Assembly (NCBI RefSeq): GCF_000331245.1
Contig: NZ_ANFZ01000019.1
Span: 16,801 to 80,800 of the forward strand
DNA from: Blastomonas sp. AAP53
GTDB lineage: Bacteria > Pseudomonadota > Alphaproteobacteria > Sphingomonadales > Sphingomonadaceae
Reading direction: 5' to 3'
Length of the DNA stretch: 64,000 nucleotides
Shown: one piece after another, positions 20,316 through 30,124 of the stretch
How the letters are laid out: every line of letters starts with the position of its first letter
How positions within the stretch are numbered: position 1 is the stretch's first letter
Position numbers and translations under genes: made by a program
Notes under the pieces: generated by a model
The model's database searches: none
Seen by the model: the letters and a program-made list of their open reading frames with translations, nothing else
Told to the model about the DNA's origin: nothing

Positions 20316-21856
20316 GCCTGTACCGGCTTGAGAGCCTGTCGGTAGCGATCGGCGGGCGCGTGCTGGTGCGCGATGTGTCGCTGGAGATTGCGCCGGGCGA
20401 GTGCGTCGCGCTGGCAGGTGCTTCGGGATCGGGCAAGAGCCTGACCAGCCTGTCGCCTTTCGGCCTGTCCGCTGGGCGCATTGGCGGGTCGGCGGTGCTG
20501 GACGGAAAGGAGTTGGCCGGACTGGATGAGGCTGCTCTCCGCGCCGTTCGCCGCGATACGGTCGGCTTTGTCTTCCAGCAGCCGCTGACCGCGCTGACCC
20601 CGCATCTGACGAGCGCGCAGCACCTGGCCGAATGCGCGATGCAGGCGGGCGGCCCGCGCCCCGATCGCGCGGCGCTCGGCGATATGCTGGATGCCGTCGG
20701 GCTGGCCGACCCGCTGACCAAGCTCAAACGCTATCCCCACCAGCTTTCGGGCGGCGAGCGGCAGCGGCTGATGATCGCCTGCGCCATTGCGCACGGCCCG
20801 AGGCTGCTGATCGCCGACGAGCCGGTCTCGGCGCTCGATGCGCATCTGCGCGGCGAGATCATGGCCTTGCTCACGCGGCTGCGGCGCGAGACGGGCATGG
20901 GACTGCTGCTGGTCAGCCACGACCTTGCCTCGCTGGAACATCATGCCGACCGGGTGCTGGTGATGCAGGAGGGGCACGTGGTGGAGGCAGGCGCAGCGCA
21001 AATGATCGCGCACGCACCGCAGCACGCTTATAGTCAGGCACTCTGGGCCGCGACGCCAAACCTGAAGTCGGCTCTGCCAGATGATCTGCCGCAACCGGGC
21101 GCCGCGCTGGTCGAGGCGCGCGGGCTGACGGTGCGCTTTCCCGGCAGCGGGCTGTTCGCCAAGCCGATGACAGCGGTGGATGGTGTCGACCTGATGGTCC
21201 GTGCCGGCGAAGCGGTGGCGCTGATCGGCGGATCGGGATCGGGCAAATCGACCATCGGGCGCGGCATCGCGGGACTGGGGCCGGTGAGCGCGGGAACCGT
21301 GCTGTGGCGCGGCGAACCGCTCTCCGCCAAGCGAACCCGCGACCAGCGCCGCCTCATTCAGCCGGTGTTCCAGGACCCGCTCGCCAGCCTCGATCCGCGC
21401 TGGCGAGTGTCGGACATCATCGCCGAGCCGCTGGTGCATTTGCGCCCCGACCTCACATCCTGGGGCCGCGCCGGGCTGGTCAAAAAGGCGTTGCAGCTGG
21501 TCGATCTGGATGGCGCGCTGGCCGACCGGCTTCCCACCGCGCTATCGGGCGGACAGGCGCAGCGCGTCGCCATCGCCCGCGCGCTGGTGGCGGAGCCCGA
21601 AATGCTGGTACTCGATGAGGCGACGAGCGCGCTCGACCCGCTGGTCGGCGCGCAAATCGTGGCGCTTTTGAAACGGCTGCAGCGCGATCAGGGCATCGCA
21701 ATGCTGGTGATTACCCACGACCTCGCGCTCGCCGCGCAGTTCTGCCACCGCGCGCTGGTGCTCGATGCTGGACGGATCGTCGAGCAGGGTTCGATCGCCG
21801 ACCTCGTCAATCACCCCCAGGCCGCGATGACGCAAAGGCTTGTGGCCGCAAGCTGA
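20312..21856 (+). CDS. Double ABC ATPase of a peptide-type importer (DppD-DppF fusion, YejF-like)
   Basis: 514 residues from the ATG at 20312, which overlaps the permease stop. Two complete nucleotide-binding domains occur in tandem: the first has Walker A GASGSGKS (36-43), signature LSGGERQR and Walker B LLIADEPVSALD; the second has Walker A GGSGSGKS (about 307-314), signature LSGGQAQR and Walker B MLVLDEATSALD. Fused ATPases of this kind power YejABEF- and Gsi-like importers. No periplasmic binding protein gene is present on either side, and the next gene on the opposite strand is a TonB receptor. Confidence 0.93.
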   Translation: MSLYRLESLSVAIGGRVLVRDVSLEIAPGECVALAGASGSGKSLTSLSPFGLSAGRIGGSAVLDGKELAGLDEAALRAVRRDTVGFVFQQPLTALTPHLTSAQHLAECAMQAGGPRPDRAALGDMLDAVGLADPLTKLKRYPHQLSGGERQRLMIACAIAHGPRLLIADEPVSALDAHLRGEIMALLTRLRRETGMGLLLVSHDLASLEHHADRVLVMQEGHVVEAGAAQMIAHAPQHAYSQALWAATPNLKSALPDDLPQPGAALVEARGLTVRFPGSGLFAKPMTAVDGVDLMVRAGEAVALIGGSGSGKSTIGRGIAGLGPVSAGTVLWRGEPLSAKRTRDQRRLIQPVFQDPLASLDPRWRVSDIIAEPLVHLRPDLTSWGRAGLVKKALQLVDLDGALADRLPTALSGGQAQRVAIARALVAEPEMLVLDEATSALDPLVGAQIVALLKRLQRDQGIAMLVITHDLALAAQFCHRALVLDAGRIVEQGSIADLVNHPQAAMTQRLVAAS

Positions 21857-21895
21857 CGCCTGCGGCCACACACCTTTTGATCGAAGATCAGGCGG

Positions 21896-24262
21896 TCAGA
21901 ACTTCACGCCTGCAGTGACGAACACCTGGCGCGGGTTTCCGTAGAACGCGGTCGCCACGCCTTCGGTGCCCAGAGTGGGAACCAGCGCGCCTGCTGCCGT
22001 GCGGGTCGGCGTGCCATCGGGCGCGGTCGCGAGAAACTGGTAGCCCGAGGTGATGTACTGCTTGTCGAGGATGTTCTTGGCGTTGAGGCCGAAGCTGAAC
22101 CGGTCCTGGTCATCACGCCAGATCAGCGAGGCATCCCAAAGCGCATAGCCCTTCTGGTCGAGGAAGGGGCTGGGCGTTTCGAACTGGAACGTCTTGCTGC
22201 GATAGCTGACGGTGGTCGATGCGGTGATCATGCCCGAGAATGCCGGGAAGGCGCCGCTGAATGTGCCCGATGCGGTCCATTTGGGTGTGTTCTGGATGCG
22301 ACGCAGGTTGGCGACATCGATATTGCGGGCATCGATGAACTGCTTGTACTGGCCATCGATATAACCGAGCGTTCCATTGAAGCTCAGATACGATCCGCCA
22401 CCGGCGAAATCGCGCGCGAACACCGCGTTGCCTTCAAACTCCAGGCCCTTGAAATTGGCCTTGCCGGCGTTGGTGGTGACACCGATGAAGGTGTCGTTGA
22501 CGCCATCGCCGTTGGAATCGAACCCGGCGGAACCGGGCACCTGCACGTTGGTGTAATCGGCATAGAAGCCGGTGACTGCCAGGTTGATGGCATTGTCGGC
22601 AAAGCTGCCCTTCCAGCCCAGTTCATAGCTGTCGACGGTCTCGGGCTCGAAGCTGAGGAAGTCGAAGATTTCAGCCTCGCTGCGCACGCCATCGCGGTTG
22701 AGGTCGGGCGCGGCGGTCGACAGGCCGCGCGGATCGAAACCGCCGCCCTTGAAGCCCTGCGAATAGCCCGCGAAGAACAGGTGATCGCTGTTCGGCTTGA
22801 AGCTGAGCGAAGCGCGCGGGTTGAAATCGGTAAAGCGCGCCTGTCCGTTGAAGTTCGAGGTAGTCGCCAGGATGATCGGGGTGCCGCCGAATTCGGCCGA
22901 GCGGCCCAACTTGGTCTGGCGCAGGATGGTCGAGTTGCGCTTGTCGACGGTGTAACGACCGCCGAGCGACAGCGAGAGCTGGTCGGTAAAATCATACGTG
23001 AAATCGCCGAACACCGACCAGGTATCGGTGCGGACATCGCCTGCGGTATAGGCGTTGAGGTTGTTGACCGTGGTGAACAGCAGCACGTCGAACGCGGTCG
23101 CGGCCTTGGCGTCGAGATAATAGAAGCCAACCAGGCCCTTCAGGCGGCTGCCTTCATACAGCAGCTGGATTTCCTGGCTAACCTGTTCGTTGCGGTACAG
23201 CGCGGGCACGTCGACATCGATCGCGGGCAGTGCATCGAAATCGATCGGCGTGAAGCTGTCATCCTTGCGCCAGGCGCTGATCGACCGCAGCGTCAAGGTG
23301 TTGGTGAGCTCGGCGGAGATGTTCATCGCCAGGCCGTATGCCTCGATATCCTGCTTGGGTGTATTCAGCCCGGCGCGGGTGTCATAGACATCGCTGAGCA
23401 CCGGGGTGCCGCTGCGGATGCCGGGGATCAGGCGGTGGCCATTGCGCGGATCGGACTTGTCGCGGGTGTAATCGCCGGAGATGCGGATCAGCACCGGAGC
23501 ATCATAGCCGCCGATTTCCAGTGTACCGCGCCCCGCCCAGACATCGCGGTTGTAGTTCTCCACGCCGCGAATGTTGAGGTTGTCGCCAAATCCGCCGCGC
23601 GAGAGCCGTGCGACCGTACCGCCAACGCGGACGATATCGCCGATGGGGGCCGAAACCGTGACCACACCTTCGGCCTGGTCATACGTCCCGTAGGTCGCGC
23701 GAGCCTTAACGCTGAAGTCCTGCGGCAGCATCTTGGTGACGTACTTGACCGCGCCGCCGATGGTGTTGCGGCCATACAGCGTGCCCTGCGGCCCGCGCAG
23801 GACCTCGATCCGCTCGACCTCGTAGATATCGAGCACGGCGGCCTGCGGACGGTTGAGATAGACGTCATCCAGATAGATGCCGACGCCGGCCTCGAACCCG
23901 GGGACCGGATCCTGCTGGCCCACGCCGCGGATGAAGGCGGTCAGCGTCGAGTTGGTGCCGCGCGAGTTTTCCAGCGTGGTGTTGGGAGTGATCTGCGAAA
24001 TGTCGGTGATGTCGAGCGCGCCCTGGTTTTCCAGTCGCTCGGCAGAAAACGCGCTGATTGCGATGGGCACATCCTGCAGGTTTTCCGCGCGCCGACGCGC
24101 GGTGACGACGATCACGCTGCCATCGACGCTGGTGGCTTCAGCCTCTTCCTGCGCGTCCTGCGCGTGTGCACTTGCGGGAAGCGCGGTCAGCGCGGCTGCT
24201 GCAACGCCGAGCGTCAGCGCGGCGCGCGCAGTGGCAAGGCGGGTAACCCGAAACGACGACAT
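21896..24262 (-). CDS. TonB-dependent outer-membrane receptor
   Basis: 788 residues from the ATG at 24262, preceded by GGGAGGA. A Sec signal peptide (ending ASAHAQ) precedes a short TonB-box-like segment (SVIVVTARRRAE). The plug domain contains DITDISQITPNTT, GVGIYLDDVYLNRPQ and the motif IEVLRGPQGTLYGRNTIGG. A 22-stranded barrel follows and ends in the terminal aromatic pattern FVTAGVKF. The sequence resembles the large sphingomonad receptor family, whose ligands include siderophores, glycans and aromatic compounds; the ligand is not evident. It is divergent from a TetR gene across a 198-base gap with a 20-bp palindrome, and convergent with the ABC importer. Confidence 0.93.
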   Translation of the reverse strand: MSSFRVTRLATARAALTLGVAAAALTALPASAHAQDAQEEAEATSVDGSVIVVTARRRAENLQDVPIAISAFSAERLENQGALDITDISQITPNTTLENSRGTNSTLTAFIRGVGQQDPVPGFEAGVGIYLDDVYLNRPQAAVLDIYEVERIEVLRGPQGTLYGRNTIGGAVKYVTKMLPQDFSVKARATYGTYDQAEGVVTVSAPIGDIVRVGGTVARLSRGGFGDNLNIRGVENYNRDVWAGRGTLEIGGYDAPVLIRISGDYTRDKSDPRNGHRLIPGIRSGTPVLSDVYDTRAGLNTPKQDIEAYGLAMNISAELTNTLTLRSISAWRKDDSFTPIDFDALPAIDVDVPALYRNEQVSQEIQLLYEGSRLKGLVGFYYLDAKAATAFDVLLFTTVNNLNAYTAGDVRTDTWSVFGDFTYDFTDQLSLSLGGRYTVDKRNSTILRQTKLGRSAEFGGTPIILATTSNFNGQARFTDFNPRASLSFKPNSDHLFFAGYSQGFKGGGFDPRGLSTAAPDLNRDGVRSEAEIFDFLSFEPETVDSYELGWKGSFADNAINLAVTGFYADYTNVQVPGSAGFDSNGDGVNDTFIGVTTNAGKANFKGLEFEGNAVFARDFAGGGSYLSFNGTLGYIDGQYKQFIDARNIDVANLRRIQNTPKWTASGTFSGAFPAFSGMITASTTVSYRSKTFQFETPSPFLDQKGYALWDASLIWRDDQDRFSFGLNAKNILDKQYITSGYQFLATAPDGTPTRTAAGALVPTLGTEGVATAFYGNPRQVFVTAGVKF

Positions 24263-24355
24263 AGCAATCCTCCCATCATCCAAACCTGAGACCCTGTGGT
24301 GCGCCGGTTCATCGATTGACCGGTCTTGCGCAGGGCGTGATGATCCATTAGTGAA

Positions 24356-24375
24356 AGTTGAACCAGCTTTCAACT
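24356..24375. promoter_or_regulatory. Candidate TetR operator, 20-bp palindrome
   Basis: AGTTGAA at 24356-24362 and its exact complement TTCAACT at 24369-24375 are separated by six bases. It lies between the divergent TonB receptor (start 24262) and TetR gene (start 24461). Length, symmetry and position fit a TetR-family operator controlling both directions. Confidence 0.6.
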
Positions 24376-24460
24376 CTTATCCGATTTGGGGAAGACAAAG
24401 CCGGACACATCGGCCAGAAGTGTTGCCTCAGTGCATCATGTGCGGCAGCAGGAGTGGAAT

Positions 24461-25090
24461 ATGGCGGCACGGGCGCAGGAACAGGCGGGCGAGCCTGGGG
24501 AGAAACCGGGGAAGACGCCGCGCACCGCGCGCGGACGCGCCACCTTGCGCAAGCTGCTCGATGCAGCGGCGATAGAGTTCGGCGAACGCGGCTTTCATGA
24601 AGCCTCGATCAGCGGGATCACGCGGCGGGCGGGCACCGCGCTGGGCAGCTTCTATACCTATTTCGATTCCAAGGACGAGATCTTCCGCGCGCTGGTGCAG
24701 GACATGTCGGCCCAGGTCGGTGTCCATGCCGCCTCGGCGATGCAGGAGGCGACCGGGGCGCTCGATCGCGAACGCGCGGCTTTGCAGGGCTTTCTGGAGT
24801 TTGCGCGCGAGCACAAGGAAATCTACCGGATCATCGACGAGGCCGAATTCGTCGATTCAGACACCTATCGCGCGCACTATCAGGTTACCGCGTCACGGAT
24901 TCTCAGCCGCTTGAAGGCCGGCGCGGACGAGGGCGAAATCCGCGATGATGTGAGCGAACTTCATGCCTGGGCGGTGATGGGCATGAACGTTTTCCTGGGC
25001 CTGCGTTACGGCGTGTGGAGCGAGGACATGGCCCCCGACGCCATCGCAAGCGCTGCCAACGATTTCATCACGCGTGGGCTTAAACCGTAA
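24461..25090 (+). CDS. TetR-family transcriptional regulator
   Basis: 209 residues from the ATG at 24461, preceded by AGGAGT; an earlier start at 24386 would extend into the operator region. The helix-turn-helix is residues about 32-78 (LLDAAAIEFGERGFHEASIS, ITRRAGTALGSFYTYFDSKDEIF). The C-terminal ligand and dimer domain is less conserved. It is divergent from the TonB receptor and most likely represses it, with the shared 20-bp palindrome as operator. Confidence 0.92.
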   Translation: MAARAQEQAGEPGEKPGKTPRTARGRATLRKLLDAAAIEFGERGFHEASISGITRRAGTALGSFYTYFDSKDEIFRALVQDMSAQVGVHAASAMQEATGALDRERAALQGFLEFAREHKEIYRIIDEAEFVDSDTYRAHYQVTASRILSRLKAGADEGEIRDDVSELHAWAVMGMNVFLGLRYGVWSEDMAPDAIASAANDFITRGLKP

Positions 25091-25096
25091 GCCGGA

Positions 25097-26317
25097 TCAA
25101 TCGCTCGCCATCAGAAGTTCCGGTAGATCGCCACTGGTGCCGCGTGCCTCATCCACGATCAGGCGGCGGACCAGTCCGGTGCGGCCGACCAGTTGCATGC
25201 CTATCCGCCGGACCAGCGAGGGCGTGCCGCCGGGCAGGCCATATAGCCGGTTCAGCACATCGGTCGCAGCAGCCATCATCGCATTGTCGAGCATCCGCCA
25301 GTTCTGATAGCGCTTGAGCTGCGCCAGATCGCCCGGGTCCAGACCCAGCCGTGCGCCTTCGCCCAGCACATCGGCCAGCGCCGCGACATCGCGCAGGCCG
25401 AGGTTAAGGCCCTGCCCGGCAATCGGATGGATGATATGCGCGCTGTCACCGATCAGCGCGATGCGCGGGGCGACCATGTCGGCAGCCTGGCACAAGGTCA
25501 GCGGCCAGCTGCTGCGCGGCGCGACCGGAACGAGTTCGCCCAGAAAGCCGCCGCTGGCACGTGTGAGCGCCGCACCGAACGCGCGGTCGGACAGCGAGGT
25601 CCAGGCATCGGCCTTGCCCTCGGGCACGGTCCAGACGATCGAGGCCATCGGCCTGCCTTCGTCATCGTCGTTCAGCGGAAGGATGGCCAACGGACCATCG
25701 GGGTAGAAAATCTCGAAAGCGGTGTTCTGGTGCGACTTTTCCAATGTCACCGCCGTCACGATCCCGCGCTGGCGGTACGACCACTGGCTGAGCGTGATGC
25801 CAGCCAGGTCGCGCGTCGGCGACACCCGCCCCTCTGCCCCCACCAGCAGCGAGGCAGTGAAAACGCGACCATCTGCCAGCGTCACCGTGGCCTTGTGCGC
25901 ATCCACCGCGCGGTGGACCACATCGGCTGCCATCACCAAGTCGATATCGCCATCGGCGCTGGCCGTTTCATACAGGGCAGCGCGCAACAGGCTGTTGGGC
26001 AGCATCACGCCCATGCCATCGACCCCGGCGTCGAAATCGAGTCCACCAGCGCGCAGGCCATCGCTGACTGCGATCCGATCAATCGGGCACACATCGCGCC
26101 AGAGCGCATCGCCGAGCCCCAGATTTTGCAGCATCTGCCAGCTGGTGCTGGCCAGCGCCGACGCGCGGCCGTCGAAGACGCTATCGGCAAGCGTCTGCGG
26201 CGTGATGCGGTCGATCACCCGGACGCTATGGCCATGACGGACGGCGGCCAAGGCCAGCGAAAGGCCAGCTGGCCCTGCGCCCATGATCAGGATGTCGCTG
26301 TGCTGGATCTGTGTCAT
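25097..26317 (-). CDS. UbiH/UbiF/COQ6-family FAD-dependent hydroxylase
   Basis: 406 residues from the ATG at 26317 (MTQIQHSDILIMGAGPAGLSLALAA). The same frame stays open far upstream, but that is the antisense of ftsK. The FAD motifs are GAGPAGL at the N-terminus, the mid-protein DG-type motif LLVGAEGRVSPTRDLAG, and ALIGDSAHIIHPIAGQGLNLGLRD near residue 290. Members hydroxylate the ubiquinone ring. Which ring position this one modifies cannot be told from sequence. Its 3' end is six bases from the convergent TetR gene. Confidence 0.9.
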   Translation of the reverse strand: MTQIQHSDILIMGAGPAGLSLALAAVRHGHSVRVIDRITPQTLADSVFDGRASALASTSWQMLQNLGLGDALWRDVCPIDRIAVSDGLRAGGLDFDAGVDGMGVMLPNSLLRAALYETASADGDIDLVMAADVVHRAVDAHKATVTLADGRVFTASLLVGAEGRVSPTRDLAGITLSQWSYRQRGIVTAVTLEKSHQNTAFEIFYPDGPLAILPLNDDDEGRPMASIVWTVPEGKADAWTSLSDRAFGAALTRASGGFLGELVPVAPRSSWPLTLCQAADMVAPRIALIGDSAHIIHPIAGQGLNLGLRDVAALADVLGEGARLGLDPGDLAQLKRYQNWRMLDNAMMAAATDVLNRLYGLPGGTPSLVRRIGMQLVGRTGLVRRLIVDEARGTSGDLPELLMASD

Positions 26318-26458
26318 GGGCTCAATGTAGGGCGTTGCACCCCGCCTGAACAGAGGCATTGCGGCCCTGAGCGCCGCACAAGTCCTTGCTTGACGCGGAG
26401 TCCGCCATCTGCGCAAAATGCGCGTCCATTTACCACATTTTCTGGAGTTAAACAGGTT

Positions 26459-28798
26459 ATGGCCAGCCGCGCCGCCAGCAGAAACGCGCCCGACTGGCGC
26501 GACCTGATGCGTCAAAGCCTGATGCGCAGCGGCAGCCTGATCCTGGCGCTGCTTCTGTTTGCGGTAACCGCATTTGCGCTGGTGGCGATGGTGACCTATC
26601 ACCAGACGGACCCGTCGTTCAACACGGCCGCAGGCGGCTCTGCGGAGAACTGGATGGGCTCGAGTGGCGCGTGGATTGCCGATTTTCTGCTGTTCGTCGC
26701 AGGCCCGGCAAGCGCATTGCTGTTGCCCATCACCGCCATCCAGGCGCACCGGCTGTGGATCAACCGTCCGCTCGGCCACTGGCGCCGCGCTGCCATCGCC
26801 ACGCTGCTGAGCATCGCCCTGCTGGCCGTGGCGGCAGCGGTGATGTTTGGAGAATCGGCGCAACATTTCCCGGCAGGGCCCGGGGGCCTGATGGGCATGA
26901 TGGGCGCACGCGCACTGCAAGCCTTGTCCGCACTGCTGCCGCCTGCAGGGGCGGGCTGGGCGCTCTACGGCAGCGCCAGCGTGCTGGGACTGGTGGGCGC
27001 GGTGCTGGGTTGGAAGGCTCTGGGGCTCGAACGTGCGCTGTTGCGCATGCCATCGATCAAGGTGACCGTGCCCGAGGCGCTGTTCCGTCGCCCTATCGGC
27101 CCGGTGGTCGATGAAGACGAGATCGATCTGCTGGAAGGCACCATCGGAGATTCGCCCCGGCCGGCCCTTGCCGCGCCCCGCAAGGAAGCTGTTCCGGACA
27201 ACCGTCCGCCGCCGGAAATCACCGAACCGTCTCTGCGTCCAGCAAAGGCTCAGCTTGGTCCGAAGAGCAAGCAAGGCGATTTCTTCGGCCCCTATGAACT
27301 GCCTTCGGTCGATCTGCTCGATCCGCCTCCGAGCAGCACCGGGCCTGCGCTCGACAAGATCGCGCTGGAGCGCAATGCCCGCCTGCTCGAGACCGTGCTG
27401 AGCGATTTCAACGTGAAGGGCGAAATCACGGCCGTTCGTCCCGGGCCGGTGGTCACGCGCTACGAGCTGCTGCCCGCGCCCGGCATCAAAGCCAATCGCG
27501 TCATCCAGCTGGCAGACGATATCGCGCGCAACATGTCCGCCCGCTCGGCGCGCGTCGCTGCGATTCCCTGCCGCAAGGAACTGGGCATCGAACTGCCCAA
27601 TCAGCACCGCGATGCCGTGGTCCTGCACGAGATGATCGGCTCCAGCCATTTTGCCGAGAATACCGGGCAGCTGCCGGTGATCCTGGGCAAGAACATTTCG
27701 GGCGACCCCGTCATCGCCGATCTGGCGCCGATGCCGCACCTGCTGATCGCCGGCACCACCGGATCGGGCAAATCGGTGGGCCTGAACGCGATGATCCTCT
27801 CGCTGCTCTACCGGATGACACCCGAGACGCTGCGCATGATAATGATCGATCCCAAGATGCTCGAACTGTCGATCTATGACGGCATCCCGCATCTGCTTTC
27901 GCCGGTGGTGACCGAACCACAAAAGGCGATCCGCGCGCTCAAGTGGGCGGTCGAGCAAATGGAAGAGCGCTACCGGATGATGAGCGAACTCAAGGTTCGC
28001 AGCCTCGTCAACTTCAACGACAAGGTCCGCGTCGCCAAGGCCAAAGGACTGCCGCTGGGCGAAGAGGTGCAGACCGGTTGGGACCCCGTGAGCGGCCAGC
28101 CACAGTATGAGAAGAAGCAGCTCGATTACGAGCCGATGCCACAGATCGTCGTCATCGTCGATGAGCTTGCCGACCTGATGATGACCGCTGGCAAGGAGGT
28201 CGAATTCCTGATCCAGCGGCTGGCGCAAAAGGCACGCGCGGCGGGCATCCACCTGATCATGGCGACGCAGCGCCCCTCGGTTGACGTCATCACCGGCGTG
28301 ATCAAGGCCAACCTGCCCACCCGCATCAGCTTCCACGTTACCAGCAAGATCGATTCCCGCACCATTCTCGGAGAGCAGGGCGCCGAACAGCTGCTCGGCA
28401 AGGGCGATATGCTCTACATGTCGGGCGGCAAGCAGGTCGAACGCGTCCACGGACCGTTCGTTTCAGATGAAGAGGTTCGCCGCGTTGCCGACCACTGGCG
28501 CAGCCAGGGCCAGCCGGACTACGTCCAGGCGGTCACCGAAGAGCCCGAAGACGGCGGTTTTGCGCTCGACGGCGCCAGCCTGGACGACACGCCGGAAGAG
28601 CAGATGTACCGGAACGCCTGCCAGATCGTGTTCGAAAGCCAGAAGGCATCGACGAGCTGGCTGCAGCGCCAACTTCGCATCGGCTACAACAGCGCAGCGC
28701 GCCTGGTCGAGCGGATGGAAGAGGATGGCTTTATCAGCGCGCCCAACCATGTGGGCAGACGCGAAGTGTTTCGCGACAAGGACGGCAATCCGCTGTGA
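26459..28798 (+). CDS. ftsK: DNA translocase FtsK
   Basis: 779 residues from the ATG at 26459, with TCTGGAG upstream. The N-terminus has four hydrophobic helices (about residues 20-175) that anchor it at the division septum. A short proline/charged linker follows, then the RecA-like motor with Walker A AGTTGSGKS (about residue 432) and Walker B IVVIVDELADLMM. The C-terminal gamma winged helix (EEQMYRNACQIVFESQKAST and LQRQLRIGYNSAARLVERME) reads KOPS sites. It pumps chromosome termini apart and activates XerCD. The linker is short, as usual in alphaproteobacteria. Confidence 0.97.
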   Translation: MASRAASRNAPDWRDLMRQSLMRSGSLILALLLFAVTAFALVAMVTYHQTDPSFNTAAGGSAENWMGSSGAWIADFLLFVAGPASALLLPITAIQAHRLWINRPLGHWRRAAIATLLSIALLAVAAAVMFGESAQHFPAGPGGLMGMMGARALQALSALLPPAGAGWALYGSASVLGLVGAVLGWKALGLERALLRMPSIKVTVPEALFRRPIGPVVDEDEIDLLEGTIGDSPRPALAAPRKEAVPDNRPPPEITEPSLRPAKAQLGPKSKQGDFFGPYELPSVDLLDPPPSSTGPALDKIALERNARLLETVLSDFNVKGEITAVRPGPVVTRYELLPAPGIKANRVIQLADDIARNMSARSARVAAIPCRKELGIELPNQHRDAVVLHEMIGSSHFAENTGQLPVILGKNISGDPVIADLAPMPHLLIAGTTGSGKSVGLNAMILSLLYRMTPETLRMIMIDPKMLELSIYDGIPHLLSPVVTEPQKAIRALKWAVEQMEERYRMMSELKVRSLVNFNDKVRVAKAKGLPLGEEVQTGWDPVSGQPQYEKKQLDYEPMPQIVVIVDELADLMMTAGKEVEFLIQRLAQKARAAGIHLIMATQRPSVDVITGVIKANLPTRISFHVTSKIDSRTILGEQGAEQLLGKGDMLYMSGGKQVERVHGPFVSDEEVRRVADHWRSQGQPDYVQAVTEEPEDGGFALDGASLDDTPEEQMYRNACQIVFESQKASTSWLQRQLRIGYNSAARLVERMEEDGFISAPNHVGRREVFRDKDGNPL

Positions 28799-28804
28799 TC
28801 GCGT

Positions 28805-28830
28805 GCCGGGCGGGATTACTCCTGCCCGGC
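28805..28830. terminator. Inverted repeat between convergent ftsK and AI-2E-family genes
   Basis: GCCGGGC at 28805-28811 pairs with GCCCGGC at 28824-28830 across a 12-base loop that includes the stop codon of the minus-strand gene. The ftsK and transporter genes converge here with only 17 bases between them, so a shared bidirectional terminator is plausible. Confidence 0.4.
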
Positions 28831-29931
28831 CACCTTGATCTGCTTGCCCAGCATCGTCTTCACATACAATCGCTGCACCATCACGTAGATGACGACTGTC
28901 AGCGGCGCAGAGAGCAAGACGCCCAGAAATCCGAAGATCAGGCCCGCTGCCACAACTGCGAACAGCAACACGGCGGGCGGCACATCGACTGCCTGCTTCT
29001 GGATCATCGGCTGCAGGAAATTGCCCTGCAGCTGCTGAACCAGCAGGAATAGTCCGACAGTCCACAAGGCTGTCGTCGGCGATACGGTAAAGGCAAGCAG
29101 CACTGCAGGGATGCCCGCAATCACCGGACCGACCATCGGAATGACATCGAGCAATCCAGCAATAATTCCGAGGCCGCCTGAGGCCGGAACACCCAGCACC
29201 CACAGGCCCCCACCGGTCAGCAACGCCACAACGATCGACGACACCGCCTGCCCCATCATCCAGCCGCGCAGCCCGCGCGATGCATCGTCAAGCGCTTCGC
29301 CGACAGGCGGCTCGGCCTTTTTGGGGAGCAGCAGCAATAGGCCTCGCCGGTAGACCTGCGGGTCGCTCGCGATGAAGATCGCTCCGACAAAAACCAGCAC
29401 GAAGTTGGCAATGCCGTTGGTCGCGGTCATGGCAAAGCCGCCGAGACGCGAAGCAAGGCTGGAGAGGTCACCGCTGCCCTGCCGAACGATCTGTCGGGCT
29501 TGCTCACCCAGCCCCATATCGTCGAGCTGCGCTTCGACACGATCTATAGCAGGGGGGATGCTCTGCTGAATCGTATCGAATTCACTCGCGATCTGTGACC
29601 CGAACAGAGTAAATGCACCGGAGAATATCGCCAGTAGCAGAAAGACCGAAATGGCAAGGGCGGGGCCACGACGCATCCCGGTGAGGCGGCAGACGCGACG
29701 GGCCAGCGACGAGAATACCGCCGCCAGAACCAGCGCCGCGAAAACGAGCAGCAGAAACTGCGTCAGCTCCATCAGCAGCCAAGCGATACCGACAATCCCC
29801 AGCACCGTCAGCGTAATGGCTGCAACCTGCCCAGGGTGGACCGTGCGGGTGGCATGGTCGCTCACCGACGAGGAGTGGTCACCTTCCTGCGCAGCGTTGG
29901 TCTTGGCTGAATGGTCGGAAGCATCGATCAC
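28816..29931 (-). CDS. AI-2E family (PerM/TqsA-like) membrane transporter
   Basis: 371 residues, probably from a GTG at 29931. After a hydrophilic N-terminus (about 35 residues), membrane helices run from about residue 37 (VAAITLTVLGIVGIAWLLM, FLLLVFAALVLAAVF). A large extracytoplasmic region covers about 105-165. The conserved family motif is seen in ASGGLGIIAGLLDVIPMVGP. The C-terminus has FLGVLLSAPLTVVIYVMVQRLY. Family members export AI-2, ions or solutes; the substrate here is unknown. Confidence 0.88.
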   Translation of the reverse strand: MIDASDHSAKTNAAQEGDHSSSVSDHATRTVHPGQVAAITLTVLGIVGIAWLLMELTQFLLLVFAALVLAAVFSSLARRVCRLTGMRRGPALAISVFLLLAIFSGAFTLFGSQIASEFDTIQQSIPPAIDRVEAQLDDMGLGEQARQIVRQGSGDLSSLASRLGGFAMTATNGIANFVLVFVGAIFIASDPQVYRRGLLLLLPKKAEPPVGEALDDASRGLRGWMMGQAVSSIVVALLTGGGLWVLGVPASGGLGIIAGLLDVIPMVGPVIAGIPAVLLAFTVSPTTALWTVGLFLLVQQLQGNFLQPMIQKQAVDVPPAVLLFAVVAAGLIFGFLGVLLSAPLTVVIYVMVQRLYVKTMLGKQIKVAGQE

Positions 29932-30124
29932 GATCTGTGGTCTTTCATCACATGAACCCGCCGGTCTTCGGCGAAATTGAGGGGCCGAAAGGTTTTGGCA
30001 GCGATGTCACGCGAAGCGGTGCGAACACTGATATGCCCCCCGGACGGCCAGGAAGAGGCTCGTCTTGTCTGCACTACGATGGCTCAATCAACCAGTTCCA
30101 TCGGAGCGTTTCGGGCATACAGAT

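Noticed and set aside
26318..28450. Upstream extension of the UbiH-family frame, to 1117 codons
   Set aside because: The extra part is antisense to ftsK; the hydroxylase starts at 26317 with its FAD motif.
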